A stretch of 64,000 nucleotides of DNA from Dimargaris cristalligena (GCA_027576995.1 JANBQC010000012.1:62001-126000), one strand, 5' to 3'. Shown: positions 48,134 through 63,698, counted from the first letter of the stretch. The notes: generated from the letters alone by a model not told the origin. Made by a program: numbers and translations.

Positions 48134-51100
48134 CTAGTTAGATAGGGAGAGGCGAATTTCTCCCATGGGCACTTCTTGGGCCACGCGCAAATAATCCGCT
48201 GAGGCTAGCCCTATAAAATATGAAGTTCAAGATACGTAGATTGTAGAATTTAACAGATATTTTAGAAGATTTAAGGTGGGATTGTGATAGTGTGGTGGGC
48301 GAATGAGAGAGACAGGCTGTATGGGTTGGTTGATGTCAAACAAGTCATATTCCAAGGCCGAGTCCACAAACCTGGTCTAAAAGTATTGCCTACCTAGTAC
48401 GTTGAAGAACGCTTGACTGGCAATCGCCCGGTTAAGGGATTTGGGCGGAACCACATCTTGGAAAGTGCATTGGTTTTCTTGACCAGCCATCAGGTGTTCC
48501 TTTGTGAATCTGGGGTATAGTATGTGCCAGTCAAAGTGGTGTGAAAATTAGAGTCCACCCGACCTCAGATCGGGATGCCCTTAGCTATCCAAGTACTTTT
48601 ATAACGAAGGTAGATAAATCTGTTTGGTTACTTACAGTAAAAAGTCCAGGCAGTCCGAATTCAGGCAGTATAGTTTTGGGGGTTCTGTCAATGTAGGTTG
48701 GGGGGGCTGTGCCTGAGCATTCAGGCCGTCCTCCACAACCTCCTCTAGGTAGCGTGGCGTAATATACAGTAGGTTTGTGGTTTTATTAGTTGCTAAGGGC
48801 TTATCATCCTTGGCTATCCGGGTAATTAAAGAGTTTGGTCTGGAAAGAGGCGCACTGTGAAAAGCCTGTCGTGACCTGGCTGTGGCTAGGATTATTGGTG
48901 TAAATTCTTACCGATAATTGGACTGGTGGGACGAATTATAAACTCATTTGATCGACTCGCACCGCCTTCTGAAAACCTTTCCGCTGTAACCATGTTTCGG
49001 CCCCAGCTTCCCGTTGGACTAATATAAGCAAACACAAAAGTAACATGGTAAGTTTTATATATATGTATTTATGTTGAAATAATTGATGATTAGACAATGG
49101 GCGTTTCATTCGGTTTAAAGCTTCTTGTCGGAGATGGGATCACTTTAGCTACCCTCCTGCCTAAATATATCACTTACGTTAGCTGACTTGGACGTGTCAT
49201 ACCCAAACTCTCATATCGAAAATTAACATTGGCTAGCGAGGAGCGACCTGACAGTCGATCTGTCCCATAGGATTAAACGAACAATAGTGTCCGTAAGGGT
49301 TAATAAACACACCAGTTGCCCGGTGTATTAAAACGTAGAACATTAGTGATTGGTGGGCAGATTGCTCCGAAGTTCACCAGTTTGACATGGGAGGCCCATA
49401 AATATACCATGCATATAAATAAGCACCGCCAAGCGGACTTACCCGTGGTGCGGTGGGTGCTTGTACTCCACGGGGGTATTGGGCGATCCCATTCGTGGAA
49501 AGAGTCGACCTCGGATTCAGCAGCTCGGGCATCTTCTGGGTCTTCGTACTAAGTTTCATTTACAATTCGTATTGTTATCAGGTGTAGATACACCATATAA
49601 AAGTGCATGCTCATTTGGCTAAGTGACTGGGATTGGTATTGACTTTTTTAAATAGACTAAATCAGAGTCAGTCAACTGTATATATCATGGCGAACCGCCT
49701 AAAATCTAGTAAATAACTTACTCGAGGAAACTCGCTCTGTGGGTCTTCTAGTGTATGGGTACTAAAATGATCATCGATTCCTATACTAGATGACTGGTAT
49801 ATGAGCTGATCTACCAAGGCTATTGCATTAAAAACAAAACGCTAGTTTTTAGTACTCGCCGGATTTGACAAAGCTACTTAATACGGTGTAAGATGGCAAT
49901 CCGCTAAACATCCTATTTAGGGTAGTTTATCGTATACTTACCATCTGCCGGGCGCTCATTAAAGGGGAATCGATGACTATATATTCGACTCAGGTTCAAT
50001 TTCCCTAAAATATTGATATAAAAAAAAACCACCGAGAAACAGTTAGAAGAGGTGCGTTGATTAGAAAGTGCAATTCGGTATTTCATCGGGTCCACGGTGA
50101 TGTCGGATCGGCATAACCACTACATTACATTCTAAGGCAATGCTTTAAGTGATTTGGCTTACTTTGCCCTAACCGTCGATAAAGTAGATTGGAGGCTTTT
50201 TGGGATATGTCCATCAATTTTATCTAGAATGTATGTATTGTATTTGGATAGTAGAACTGTACGACCACAGTGTATATCATTAGATCCAAACTGTACTTCT
50301 ATAATGTCCTGTACACTGAATAATGATAATAAAGTAGCCCCCATCATTGGGTAACTGTACTTACTCTTTTACTTATATTCTGACAGCGCTTTTTCATATA
50401 GCCCAGATACTCTATTTGATCTTTAAACCACGCCGTTGGGGGACATTCGGTCGTTTCATCCATCCAGTTGGGCTGACGCTTACGACAATGAGACAAGTGG
50501 ACATCTTCACTTAAAATCCCACCTAATGAAGGTCGCCCGGCCGCCTCCAGCGCCAAAGAATGGACAGTTGCTACCGAGGCTGAATTTCGACTGACTAACC
50601 TATGCCATGGGCCCGTGGTATCGACTTCGTCCGAATGGGATTCGGGCAACTCCAAGGACGGATTTCGAGACGACTCAAGGTAGGTTTCCGCACGAGTTAA
50701 TGGTTTGGAGGTAATGGGTTGTTTCGGTGGAACGACCGGGGCGGACGCGATCCGGTGAACAAAGGGTGTGGTTCGTTGGCCGACTCGCTGGTCGTCGGGT
50801 ACTGTCTCGTGATCACTGGGGAGTGGGAACGCCTCCTCAAAAGTCAAGCTAGATATTGAAAGGCATTGGGTGGAGGCACACACAATGATAATATAATACG
50901 CCTTAAGCAATCAGGTAGAAAAGTTTCTAAAATCAAGTTCAGAAGAAGTACCCGGGGTTTTAGGTATTTATTTAAGAGCCGGTTCAGAGATATGTACACG
51001 AATTTTTGATACTCTATGGTATATATACCCACTTTTGATCCCCGTCTGAAAGGATGTCTAATTCGAGCGAAATGTCCGAGTGGTTCAGGTTAAGGGAAAT

Positions 51101-52640
51101 GTCGTCAAAACATTCCAACGTTGGGCCAAATGACATGGTGGGTAGATCTAGTTTGGTAGTGAAGGACGTATGATCGAGAGTGGTATCCATTACGCACTAA
51201 ATTAGCATAATAGAAAACTCTGTTGGAGCAGCTATACTTGTGTTTTATAGAGCAACCTCTATAAAGGTCAGTATGCATTGTCGACCTACCTAAATCGTCA
51301 TCCAATTTGTGCAGGTGTGGCCCGTGTATCCCATCCGCCAACTCATAGCCCTTCATAAAATATTTAAGCTGGTTTCCCATAGGTAGTGTATAAAGTAATG
51401 GCAATTTTAAGTAGACATGGTTCAATGTGTTAACCCCACAAACGCCAATAATACTTTATCAGGCAGTACGCTGATTGAGATTAGTGACTAATTATGTGTA
51501 AGTAAGGACTTACACTTTCACCCGTAGCTATTTGATCTTCAGTGATAGTACTTAACCCGATGCAGTCTTCCAAAGTAATTGTATCGAATCTGGTAATAGT
51601 GATTTATGCCATTAATACAAAATAAATGCCTATAGCTTCCAAACCTCTAGATTTTTACCTTGAAACTGAAACAATTTTGATAGACCGTTATCAAAAAATA
51701 TAACTATAGTATTACCTGCTGGATTCACACGATAAATTGATATGTTCGCCTAGGTGAACCCAATGATTTCTATACCGGATTTGGGTCCAAATGGAGTTGA
51801 CGTCCGCTAATATATACATGTATATTCATTTACAGGAGGATATATAGCACAATACAAAGCTGTGGGTATTTAGTAAATTTTTATCATCAGGTAGATGGAC
51901 TACTTAGACATCATTATTATGAGAGAAGCTATAGTGTTATTGCTTTAGAGAGCATGCTCCTAGTAGGCCAAATCTGCTTACTCATGTAGTAGGAGATCTG
52001 TTGTTGATATACGCGGGATATCCCAGCCACCAGGTGGGATAGTAGTCTGAGCGCAAATGGATGTGGAGGCTGGCCCAAATATTCGCTGTTAGTATTTGAG
52101 GAATTGTGAATGAAAGTGAATAATAATAGTAACAATAATCTAGGTTAGAAGCCCTTTTAAAATTATCCCGATCTCAAGCGCGAATAATTTAAAATAACCA
52201 ATAGAAATACAGGAAAATCAGTCCATGTATCAAAAAGGGGGATGTCTATGGGTATATTGCCGCTTAGATACTAGACTTACCACACTCTAACAATATTGAC
52301 ATGGTGAATTTCCTTTTTGGAGAGTCGTCGTGAATAGATCTTGGTCCCTACAGTCGCCGCAAGCCTATCAATATTAGGTAATATAATTTCAGCTGAGTGT
52401 ATTCGTACCGGTTAACGGTCTGGGGAGACTGTAGTCAATCTCGGTCCCCCTGTCACTAAGAGTACGGCACCTCTATTCCCTTATCAGCGTGGTCCGAAGT
52501 CGCTGTTGGGCTAGCCAGCATCACCAAAGAAGGGAGGTGATAACAAGCGGGAAGAGTGTGATAGATATCAGACATTGATCTTACCAGATTAGGGCCAAAC
52601 CGTGCTTTTCGGCTGTCACAATCTCGGACGAGTAAAACAT
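48134..52640 (-). CDS. REC8: Meiotic cohesin kleisin Rec8
   Basis: Rec8 closes the cohesin ring on meiotic chromosomes. I joined 13 exons: 52640-52585, 52364-52281, 52085-51982, 51749-51716, 51589-51514, 51196-51033, 50848-50373, 50004-49942, 49747-49722, 49548-49443, 48792-48636, 48509-48394 and 48210-48134. All phases agree and give 512 residues. The N-terminus MFYSSEIVTAEKHGLALIW, then LAATVGTKIYSRRLSKKEI, matches the Rec8 form rather than mitotic Rad21, since S. pombe Rec8 has IWLAATLGSK. ALRL...GISRVYQQQ follows. The C-terminal winged helix reads PPKSLNRAIASQAFFNVL, then ASADYLRVAQEVPMGEI, the SMC-binding end. The middle is acidic and linker-like, as expected for separase cleavage. Least certain is the exon 6 donor (GTGGGT). 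Confidence 0.9.
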
Positions 52641-55579
52641 GCTATATTAAAATGGTATTGATGGTGAGGCGATTTCAGTTGGAAGAGTTGAAGCTACTAT
52701 TCGGGATTTAGAGGGGACAGAGCATAGCGGAACTTATATCTTATTGAGGGTACATATTATCAGTGGTTTCCTCGGTGGCGACTCCCGGTTCGTTATTGTT
52801 ATGGTATACGAAACTACCCACATGGTGGCGGGGTTCTTTAGCCTATTGACAGTCCATGGGCTGCGGCATTGGAGTGTGGCCATTTATAGAAACCTATATG
52901 GCGTAGGCTTTTAACAATATATGAGTTTATCCACCGGGTTTCCGGAAAAGGGCCAAGTTTCGGAAAGATTTAATCTTATGTTTATCATTACCCTGGGCTC
53001 AGCGGGCGCCTCTAGGTCATGAGAGTTGGTAAGATTCTTTTATACTAGGCGTATTTCCCTATGTTATTGGGGCCCAATACCAGCCCTCGAACTCGGTGGC
53101 TATAAGAATAACTGTACTAAAGCGCCAAGCCAGTTGATGAGTTGTCCATCACACGTTAGGCAATCCGAAATCCGAAATAAAAGTGGATGAAAGAGAGGAG
53201 CCGTGAAGTAAATTAGACCAAGACCCAGTCTCTCCCCATTAGAACTCCATACAGCCCTATACCCCACCCCAAACGCAATAATGTGCGATTAGTTTGATAC
53301 GTTTTTAGATTCCCCATCTTACTCCAATCAAAAGGAATGTAGTTTACACCCTCGTACTGCAGCTAAATTTGATTGGCTTTATAGTTTTATGGTCACATTT
53401 CGAGGGAAGTGCAACGATATCTAGTCCATCACTTGGAACGAATACTGACACTAGTGATATCAATAAGCGGATAGATTGATACATGTGCCGTTGTTTGATT
53501 GAAGATATGGATGGTGTTTATTTTACAAGCACCCGAGCTTTAAGTACCCGGGTGGCGGCGGGTCGAGCACTGCTGATCTTCAATAAACCCCTCTATAATT
53601 GGCATAGCCGTAACAGGCGTGGTGACCGCCCCTCTTCTTTATCCACCTTAAATCTCAGGGGTACTCCATTCATGCCAAAATTGGCAATTGTGGTGGAGGA
53701 CTTTGAGCAGGCTAGTGGTAGTACAGCCAATATCAAGGCTGCTCAGGGGTTTCACAGTAGTGTTTAATGTCCCACAAATTGGCATATTTTTTTTAGGACT
53801 TGTTGTTGTTCGACCCTAATTTACATTAGCTGGTGCCCATAATTAAGGGGCAATGAATGGTATTTGGTGTTTAGCCTGGTGGGTGGGTGGCTCTAGTTCA
53901 TGGATGGGCAATTTTTTATGTGGGAGGTAGTTCTGGTTCGGAGCATAACTAGCTCCCGCGATTATCGAAGGACTGGTTCGGCTATTATGGGATAAAAAGG
54001 GAATAGCAGGCACGTAATTCGCTTCCATTCATTGTTGGCTGCGGGTGTTCCCCCCATAGGATAGCTGCCGTCATCGATATCGGTATCAGCCCAAGATCTA
54101 TTGGCTAGTCTAGCCTGTCAGCTCTTTAGAAGTAAGGGGCTCGGCAAAAGCTGATCACCCGACTCGCAACCCATTTAATGGGCTAGGGAGAGAAATGAGA
54201 GGAAAGCCGGAAACGTTGGCCGACGGGTGAGGAAAAGGGGAGAGGGAGTGCATTGGCTAGCTGAATGGATAAAGGTAAACTCTGGCGTGACATACCTTTA
54301 ATGATGAGTCAGTTCCGAGTACGTTCGGGGCTGGTAATGGTGGTATTGGAAGGGCAAGGGGTTGGTTGGTAGGTAGTTTGTGCACTTCCGTAAGGGTTAG
54401 TGACGCCCTCACTATGGCCCACTAGAATTATTCTGTGCCTTAGCCAAATGACACACCAACGCTAGTCGATTTCCCTAGTTTCTCTAGACGAGGTCTGTCG
54501 AAAGTGCATAGGATTCCAAAATAGATTTTTCATATATCCCAAATTGGAAAAAGAATCCTTCCTAACTGGCAAAGGGCCACCAGAATAGCCCAATTAAGAA
54601 CAGGCGGTATTGCTCTTCACTGAACTATTTACAGCCCAGTCTAGGCAACGTACCTCCCACAGCCCTTGGGTTGTTGTCTCGAGTACCGCTACTGATTAGG
54701 TCAAAGACATGGTCACGACTGATGAAGGCTATGTGGGGTAATAATGGGTAGAGGAGGAGGCGAAAGAGTAGAGGTCACCCCCCAACCTTTTTCATAAGCG
54801 GCAACGTCTCTAGAAGTATGGTTGGACCAGTATCCCAATACGAACAGCGGATGGGCGAGGGGGGGGGGTACTGTGGCCTAGCGTGCGACCTGCACCTTCG
54901 AGGATTGGCCCCCCGCCACAGCCAATCGTCCATGCAGTGGGTTCACCAACTTACGATTTCGTTTTCCATCTTTTAGTAATAAGTAATTAGCCGTGGGCCG
55001 TCGTGACTGGGTGGATCCTGACGTCCGGCAGGTAAATCACAGTTGCTGACTGGGCCCGACCACGGTGTAGTGTGTGTGTGGACACTACATAGCCGGGAGA
55101 GCGGGAAATGAGGGGAGGAGGGTTTTATTCGCTCTTGCCAATAAAACAAGAATACTGTGCATTCCCCCACTCTCTCCTCCTTTACTTCTCCGCTTTAGGT
55201 TGGAATGGGACAATAAGCCATATAACTTCTTCAGGACAAACAACGGGAATCGCATCACCCAAGTCTCTTCCACAGTGGAGATGGGCAGAAGGAGGTGCAG
55301 GCCGCGGTTACTATAAGGAGGTTATTCGACTCGGCCAATGGGTGGGAAGAGGACGCTGCCCAGTGTTGATATGCCTTCAAAATATAATATGCGGGTCGCA
55401 TTGATCGTCGTTTCCCCTTGGCCTTTTATCACAGCTAACGAGGTAGGACAAGGAAATTGGGATTCCGCCAGTTAACGCCGCCCTAGACCCAGTCATGGGG
55501 TTACACCCCAGAAAAAAATATACATCTTGGGCCGCGAAAAAACACGTACACCTCAGGCTGTCCCGAATTACTAATGGCT
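52641..55579. other. Intergenic, nothing certain
   Basis: Between divergent REC8 and threonine dehydrogenase. A plus-strand frame at 53483-53767 ends in KLAIVVEDFEQASGSTANIK and a stop, but has no recognisable family. The rest is featureless. Confidence 0.45.
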
Positions 55580-55592
55580 TATAAATACCGCC
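55580..55592 (+). promoter_or_regulatory. TATA box of the threonine dehydrogenase gene
   Basis: TATAAATACCGCC about 290 bp before the start codon, followed by a pyrimidine-rich leader. Shares its core with the boxes at 34591 and 42006. Confidence 0.6.
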
Positions 55593-55872
55593 GGCCCCGT
55601 CCTTCCTCCCCGCCCTACTTCCCATCATTGTGACTCGCTTCTTCATCATCATCGCTCCTTTTTAACCTTTCGCCCCAGTACGCTAGCACGAAACCCTCTG
55701 GTACGCCACACCACTCGCCACAGTTAGTCAGCTCTCACTCTCTCCCTCTTTTTTCCTCGCTCTCTCACTCCCTAAAAACCCCGTCGGCCCTTCTATAGTT
55801 CTGAAACACACAAGTTCTATTGAAGCTCTTATTTCCACCCAACTTCCCCCCTCTTCTTCTTCATCCACCAAC

Positions 55873-57734
<1,862 letters not shown>

Positions 57735-59578
57735 CCGGTTCCATAGCGTCAACAGGATGGAATTGACTGGCAGGCATTTCCCATTACATATTCCACCACT
57801 CCCGAGGATATTCACACCACCTATAAAAAATATATAAATGTTTATAACTAGCTTGATGCGCGAGGCCGAAACCCCTGGAGTATTTTGAAGTCAAAATTCG
57901 CGGCACTCTCCTTCCAACCGCTCACTTATCATTTGCGGTTTACTTCTTCCGCACACGTAGCGGATTTCTTATATCGAAATTATTACTACGCCATCAAGCT
58001 ATTCCCTTTGTGCTTATATTTCCTACTTGAGGTTGGTTTGAGGTCATTCCATATATTTTTTTCAAGTTGTCTAATGTTCACACGCCTACGATATATTGCG
58101 TAGCTACTATACGTGTTTTACTTATTACAATGCCACACTATCTCACTATTATCACCAAACAGAGATATATATACATAAAAACTACAATTTTGCTTGGTCG
58201 TATAAACAAAAGTCACCATTGAAATTTCCAGATAAATAAGGGCGGGGATCTACTAAGGGGCTTAATTTATGGTTAATTTGGGACATGGCAATCTGCAGCT
58301 AGTTTTGGTTATATTAATGTGACTTTATTTGGACACCAGAAGCGTTGATACAGGACCCCTGCACTTTAAAACCGAGATAATATTTTTCCGGCGGGGGATC
58401 CGACGTGGAAGATGATTACTGACCTCCCAAGTACTCCGAAAATATATAGAAACGGGTTAGTCATAGGTAAATGCCAACAGTTTCGTTAACTATGGGCTCT
58501 ATAAAAGGGCCACTGATGCTGAAAAGGCAGTATGGATTCATCGCCATAAAAGGTTATAAGCGCAGTCGCAGTGATTAGGAACTTGAGGGGTATAATCGAG
58601 TTCACTAAATAGAGGAATCTACTGGAGGTACAATTGCTGCAATGAGATAATCTTCATTAAGCCCTGTACCCTGCTCACTATTCGGCCTTCTGCCGATATG
58701 CATCCATTTCGATTCTCCAGTACTATTAAACTACATATACATGGCATCAATTACTGTGGTATTCGACCTTTCCGGGGAGTCGTATATGTATCAACCTCTG
58801 TAGCTCCTTAGAGAAACATTTTGGAATGCAGTAATCAAAAAATACACTGGCTTGGCTTAATTGGCTCTGTAATTATAAAAACTATTTATTAGAAAAGATA
58901 GGAGCCAAGATTAGAGGTATATCTACATGTGCCGTCGGATAGAAGATCCACACTTTGGATGAATAAAGAAGCCCGATTCTTTACAGACTCAAAATTAGGG
59001 GGTGATATAATGTCGGGGTCTAATTAGTAACAGGAATAAGAAACAAGTTAAATAGAAGTAGTTGCAAAGGAAATAGGGGCATAAAATTAGGGATATACTA
59101 ATTAGGGAGTGCTAGGATTTAAAATGGACATTGGGGTATATGTATAGGTATAAATATATATATAGATTATATATGTTAGAAGCAAAAGAAGGGAAGTGCA
59201 CTAATCGACAAAGGAGGTTGATAAAAGGTATGATGGTATGTAGTATAGGGTGAGATTAATGATGATATGCATTGACAAACATCATGCGTGCAAGTCGGGT
59301 ATCGACAACAGAAAAGATAAGCCGGGGAAACAGGTTATAGACATTGCATTAAAATATAAGAAAAAAGGGGCAACCAGGAAAGGTACTTGCCAAGGGCTAA
59401 AATAGTCGGAAAAAACGGGTTAGGTTATAAAGGGTTTGTAACCAATATGATAACTGAAAACAAATGAAAATGATATGATTCACCAACGCCGGAATAAAAA
59501 CATTCACTACTAATATGGGCTTGGTATGAAAAGAAGAAGGGAGAAGGGGGGGTAGGAGCAAAGGCCGAATCCGGGGCA
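57735..59578. other. Intergenic between convergent genes
   Basis: A/T-rich 3' flanks of threonine dehydrogenase (+) and the zinc-finger factor (-). No supported gene. Confidence 0.6.
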
Positions 59579-60862
59579 TTATGGCGACCGCTGGTGGGTC
59601 TTTTCATGTTGTTTCAGATTATCACTTCTTGAGAAGTATTTACCACAACCGCCGTATTTGCACTGGTAGGGACGAAGGTGGCGGTGAACCGTATCGACAT
59701 GGCGTTTGACGTGGGAGGACCTTACAAACCGCAGCTCGCAACCCGATTCCGTGCAAGGATATGGGCGGTCGTGGTAGGAGGCATACGTCATGCCGATGGG
59801 ACCGTGGCCCGCCAGAAAACCCGCGCCTGCACCGCCGGGATAGCCGTGTCCCATAAAGGCGGTGGGGGATGGGGGCGGCAGATTGGGACTTAAAGCCATC
59901 GGAAGCCCGTGTCCATTATAATGGGAGTTGGGGTCGCCCAGGGGGTGGAACTGGCCCCCATGACCGTGGCCGTGCGAGTGGGGGTGGTAGTGGGTCATGG
60001 CGTGGTAGGCCGACGGGTGATGTTGGTTCCCGCTCGCCCCAGGGGTAGACCCGCTGTAATCGTGACCCGATCCTAGCCCCGTTGAGTTAGGTGGCAGAGA
60101 ACTGGGGTGAACGGGATTACTGGGCGTTGATGGCTGTGATGAATGGTGGCCCTGTTGTTGCTGTTGCTGATGGTGATGCTGATGTTGGTGGTGGTGGTGG
60201 TGATGGTCGGATGATAAAAACGAACGGACCCCGACCGCGGCGGCGGCGGCGGCTGCTGCTGCGGCCGCCCCCCCATCGTACGAATCGGCATTCACATAAC
60301 AATAATTACTGTACTCATGCCCATTCGAGCCGGGTACATGCCCCAGCAGGTTAGCCGCCGCCGCTGAATGATGTGCAGTCAACGCCCCATTGGATCCCAC
60401 CGAGTGGTGGCCGTAGCCCATATACATGGAGTTTCCCGCTGACCCCAGGGCGGACGGGAAGGCCGCGTGACTCCCGGGTTCGTGCTTAATGAGTCCTCCA
60501 GCGGCGGCGGCGGCTAGATTACCGAAGGAATGATTATTTGGATGGCCGCCGTGACCGGTGTAGGGAACGAGCGCCCCATTACTGTCACCACCACTGGAAG
60601 TGGCGTGTCCGTTCGGATAACTGCTATTATGACTCCCGTTGCCGTGGTCGGTATTATGAAATGATGACCCCATCCGTTGCGCATTTTGGAAAAAGTCGGG
60701 ATGGGTTGGTGAAATAGGCGATGAGGGGGACCGATGCTGCTGGTCTAGCCCGGAGGAATTTAGCAGCCATTGTTGACCTAGTCCGTCAATGACAAAATTT
60801 TCGTTGGGGTCAAAGTTGATTTGCAAATCAGAGTAGCCTTCTGCGAAACCGTCGGGGGCCAT
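59579..60862 (-). CDS. C2H2 zinc-finger transcription factor
   Basis: A single-exon gene of 427 residues with two tandem C2H2 fingers at the very C-terminus. Finger 1 uses C370, C375, H388 and H393; finger 2 uses C401, C406, H419 and H423, with the helix RSDNLKQH. Both have C-x4-C spacing. The RSDNLKQHEKTH end recalls fungal stress and developmental regulators, but I cannot assign an orthologue. The long N-terminal part is low-complexity: Gly/Asn/Ser/His-rich with a pure Ala tract near the middle, then His and Gln tracts, as in activation or condensate-forming regions. The start MAPDGFAEGYSDLQINFDP is well supported, with an A/T-rich leader just upstream. Confidence 0.88.
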   Translation of the reverse strand: MAPDGFAEGYSDLQINFDPNENFVIDGLGQQWLLNSSGLDQQHRSPSSPISPTHPDFFQNAQRMGSSFHNTDHGNGSHNSSYPNGHATSSGGDSNGALVPYTGHGGHPNNHSFGNLAAAAAGGLIKHEPGSHAAFPSALGSAGNSMYMGYGHHSVGSNGALTAHHSAAAANLLGHVPGSNGHEYSNYCYVNADSYDGGAAAAAAAAAAAVGVRSFLSSDHHHHHHQHQHHHQQQQQQGHHSSQPSTPSNPVHPSSLPPNSTGLGSGHDYSGSTPGASGNQHHPSAYHAMTHYHPHSHGHGHGGQFHPLGDPNSHYNGHGLPMALSPNLPPPSPTAFMGHGYPGGAGAGFLAGHGPIGMTYASYHDRPYPCTESGCELRFVRSSHVKRHVDTVHRHLRPYQCKYGGCGKYFSRSDNLKQHEKTHQRSP

Positions 60863-61763
60863 ATTATTTGGGGGCTTTCTAATTTTTTTAAAAAAATTAA
60901 AATAAAAAAAATGGAGGAGGTAGCCGCGGTCTTTTGGCCGGAATGTCTAGGAGCTTAGAGTGCCTTAAGTAGGGTATTGGGCAATATGCGGGATGCTAAC
61001 CAGTTTTGTGTGATCGTGTGGGTCGCGCTCGTCGGGTGAGTTATGGATTAAGGCGGAAAAATATGAGGGTTAACTAAACCAGACGAGTGAAAATAAGATA
61101 GGTGGGAAATTTCAGCTGTACTTTCCGACGTGATAGAATTAATAGGTACTATCTACAATGGTCAAGATGTAAGTTAAACTGTGCAAGATGACCTTAATGA
61201 TGTATGAAAGTAGTTGTGGTGCAGTCAGCGGACGGCAATAAGTAAGCAGCAACTGATCAAAAATGAAATACTATGTTACAAGTCAACAACCAAATAAAAT
61301 AAATAAAAATAGGTAAGATATCACTTAAGTGCGAAATCGTGTAGAAACCAAGTTAAGGATAAATACAAAAAGAGAAAGGAAAACGACTGGCCTATTCCAA
61401 ATAAAGCGATTTTTGGGGTAGCTATGAAATTATTAATAATAATATCAAAAAGCACATGTACAAGCAGGTAACAATAATAACAATAATGTATCAAACAATA
61501 TGAAGGGTTATCGATATCAAACGTGCATGATAGTTGTGGTAACAAGTCACGTCCATCCAGCCATGCGACAGATGAAATTGTATTACAAGTGATGTGCGAG
61601 CCACGAAACGGAATTAAAACGAAAGAAAGGGTGAAAGAAAAAACGGAAAGATAGAGAAGGCAGGGTTGTTAATCGCCACCCATCCAGATAGTTATCAGAT
61701 TTTTTGTGAGTGGTCAAGGCACGATTGATCATATATGGTTGAATTAGTGAGACGCGGAGAGTT

Positions 61764-61790
61764 GGAGAGAGAGAGAGAGAGAGAGAGAGG
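61764..61790. repeat. (GA)n microsatellite
   Basis: About 13 GA units followed by GGTAGA repeats. Confidence 0.9.
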
Positions 61791-63676
61791 TAGAGGTAGA
61801 GGTAGAGAAGAACGGGAGAGATGAATAATGAGTGAAAACCAAAATATGGCGAATGATGCACGAAAGTGGATGGAATGGGGGTTAGAGATATGTAACGAAC
61901 CGGTCGGCAGATTGGTGGTCATGGCAGTCAGGGGACACGTGCAGACGGGAATGAATCGCGTAAATGTAGTCCGCCACACACCACGGAAATGAATGGAGGA
62001 GGGGGGAGAAACATTGCACCCAATTGCACCGCCAAGTAACCCAAAAATGGGGTAAAGGGCGAGAGACGGCGGAGAGATCAGCCGATACATAAATTATTAT
62101 GTAAGTGATACGGGATAGACAGGCCAGCACCGGATTAATAGAATGGGCGATGTATTGGTCGTGGAGTCCACACACCAGTTGTAAATGGTATTGAATGAAA
62201 CGGTTGCCAATTAGGTTTAAAAATATGCAGTTCAGATAGAGTCATCGTAAAACGTTAGTCTCAGGTTAGGAGGGGGGTCCTTATAGTTAGGACGGGTTTA
62301 CTGAATGGAGGGGGTACGCGGGCCAAGGGTATTTAACCTATAGCCCACGTTGGAATGGCACGTTAGGAATGTTAGGTAGAGGGAAGTTATTATACCCTAT
62401 GGGGAAGGGAAGGGAGGGGAGAGGGCATTCCACATCTCGTCCTGCTTCACGCCGAATAATGTGATGGACGTGCGTCCGAAGCAAGGGCGCCCTCCCTGAC
62501 GTAAATAAAGCCACGCCTGGATTTAATACTCTCAACGCCCCCAATGCGGCCGATCTTTGGGGCCCATCGGAAATTAGGACCCCTCAGTCACATCACCCGT
62601 TCAATAACATAAGGAAATGCCTATGGATGGCCTGGTTGGGCGATGGAACTTACGGTCAAGGACGAGAACTAGGCAGCCAATCGCTGAGCACTTCAATAAT
62701 TCAATAAATGGGACACGAGTGAAGTAGGGCGAGGCAGAAAAGATTGATACGTGTTTAGCTGTCAATAGGGGAGGGGGAGTACGTATTCTTTTTCGAAGTT
62801 CGAGTTCAAGTTAGTGGAAGGCTAGTCCAATTATGGACTCCGACGAGCAACGGTTGATTATATACTTAATAATAAGGGGTCGCTGATGCAATTGGGGTAG
62901 AGGGGGTCGGCGGATAAAGGGTAAAGACAAATAGTTCAGAGAAAGGTAGTGAGTATCGGAATGTATTCGAATTAGTTACTGAGCAAATGTCAACGGCCTA
63001 ATGAATTAGGAAATACCGCTATAATCACTAGCCCAATCCAAGCTGTATAGAGGCAACTGATTACGGGTAGAGAGGATGGGACTCAGTGATAGAGACGCGC
63101 GAGTGAATCGCGGTAGAGAAGAAGGTGGTGGTCGAAGGGCACTAGTGTAAAGGCTGTGACTGGTAACTAAACACGGTGGAAGTGCCGGAAAAAAAAACAA
63201 GTTACGTCAAGGGGTCATCGGATTTCATGACGAAGTTTTCTTCCAAATGAATAAGCCCTACTTGGAACGATCCCTAAATGCCAGGCCCCCAAAATGAAAT
63301 GGAAGTCAAAAATGAGTTTCAATTACCGCTCCCCGTATTGCTAAAGGGATAAATCGGGAGTGGGCTAGTAAAGGGAAGGCCCGTCAGCTGCAATGGGCAA
63401 CTAGTTTGTTTACACATGTCCTTTGTACTCTGCCCTCCCCCTCCTCTTGGACCACGTAAGGTCGGCTAGAGAGGCCATCACTTGGTTCAGGATTAATCCC
63501 ACCGTTTGTAATGAAATCTAGCTAGCCTATCTGCGCTTTCGGGCGAATGATTCAAGGCATCGCCGATGGAAGAGTCACAAGGCCTAGGTTGGAGACTATT
63601 GAACCGGCGATTGGGCATCAGTAACGGGCAAAGGAAGGGGCCGCGAGAGTGTGTATATGTGTGTGTGGGAGAGAAC

Positions 63677-63698
63677 GAGAGAGAGAGAGAGAGAGAGG
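63677..63698. repeat. (GA)n microsatellite
   Basis: About 10 GA units in the purine-rich right end of the window. Confidence 0.85.

Noticed and set aside
50344..50910. 188-codon minus-strand frame with a signal-peptide-like start
   Set aside because: The hydrophobic start is intron sequence; the coding part is REC8 exon 7, starting at 50848.
51290..51350. Exon-like stretch (YELADGIHGPHLHKLDDD) inside REC8 with an AG before and GTAGGT after
   Set aside because: 61 nt breaks the frame: including it sends the next exon into a stop, while joining 51514 directly to 51196 is in phase.
51835..51859. Possible 25-nt microexon in REC8 between an ACAG and GTAAAT
   Set aside because: Phase fails downstream; the 34-nt exon at 51716-51749 solves the junction without it.
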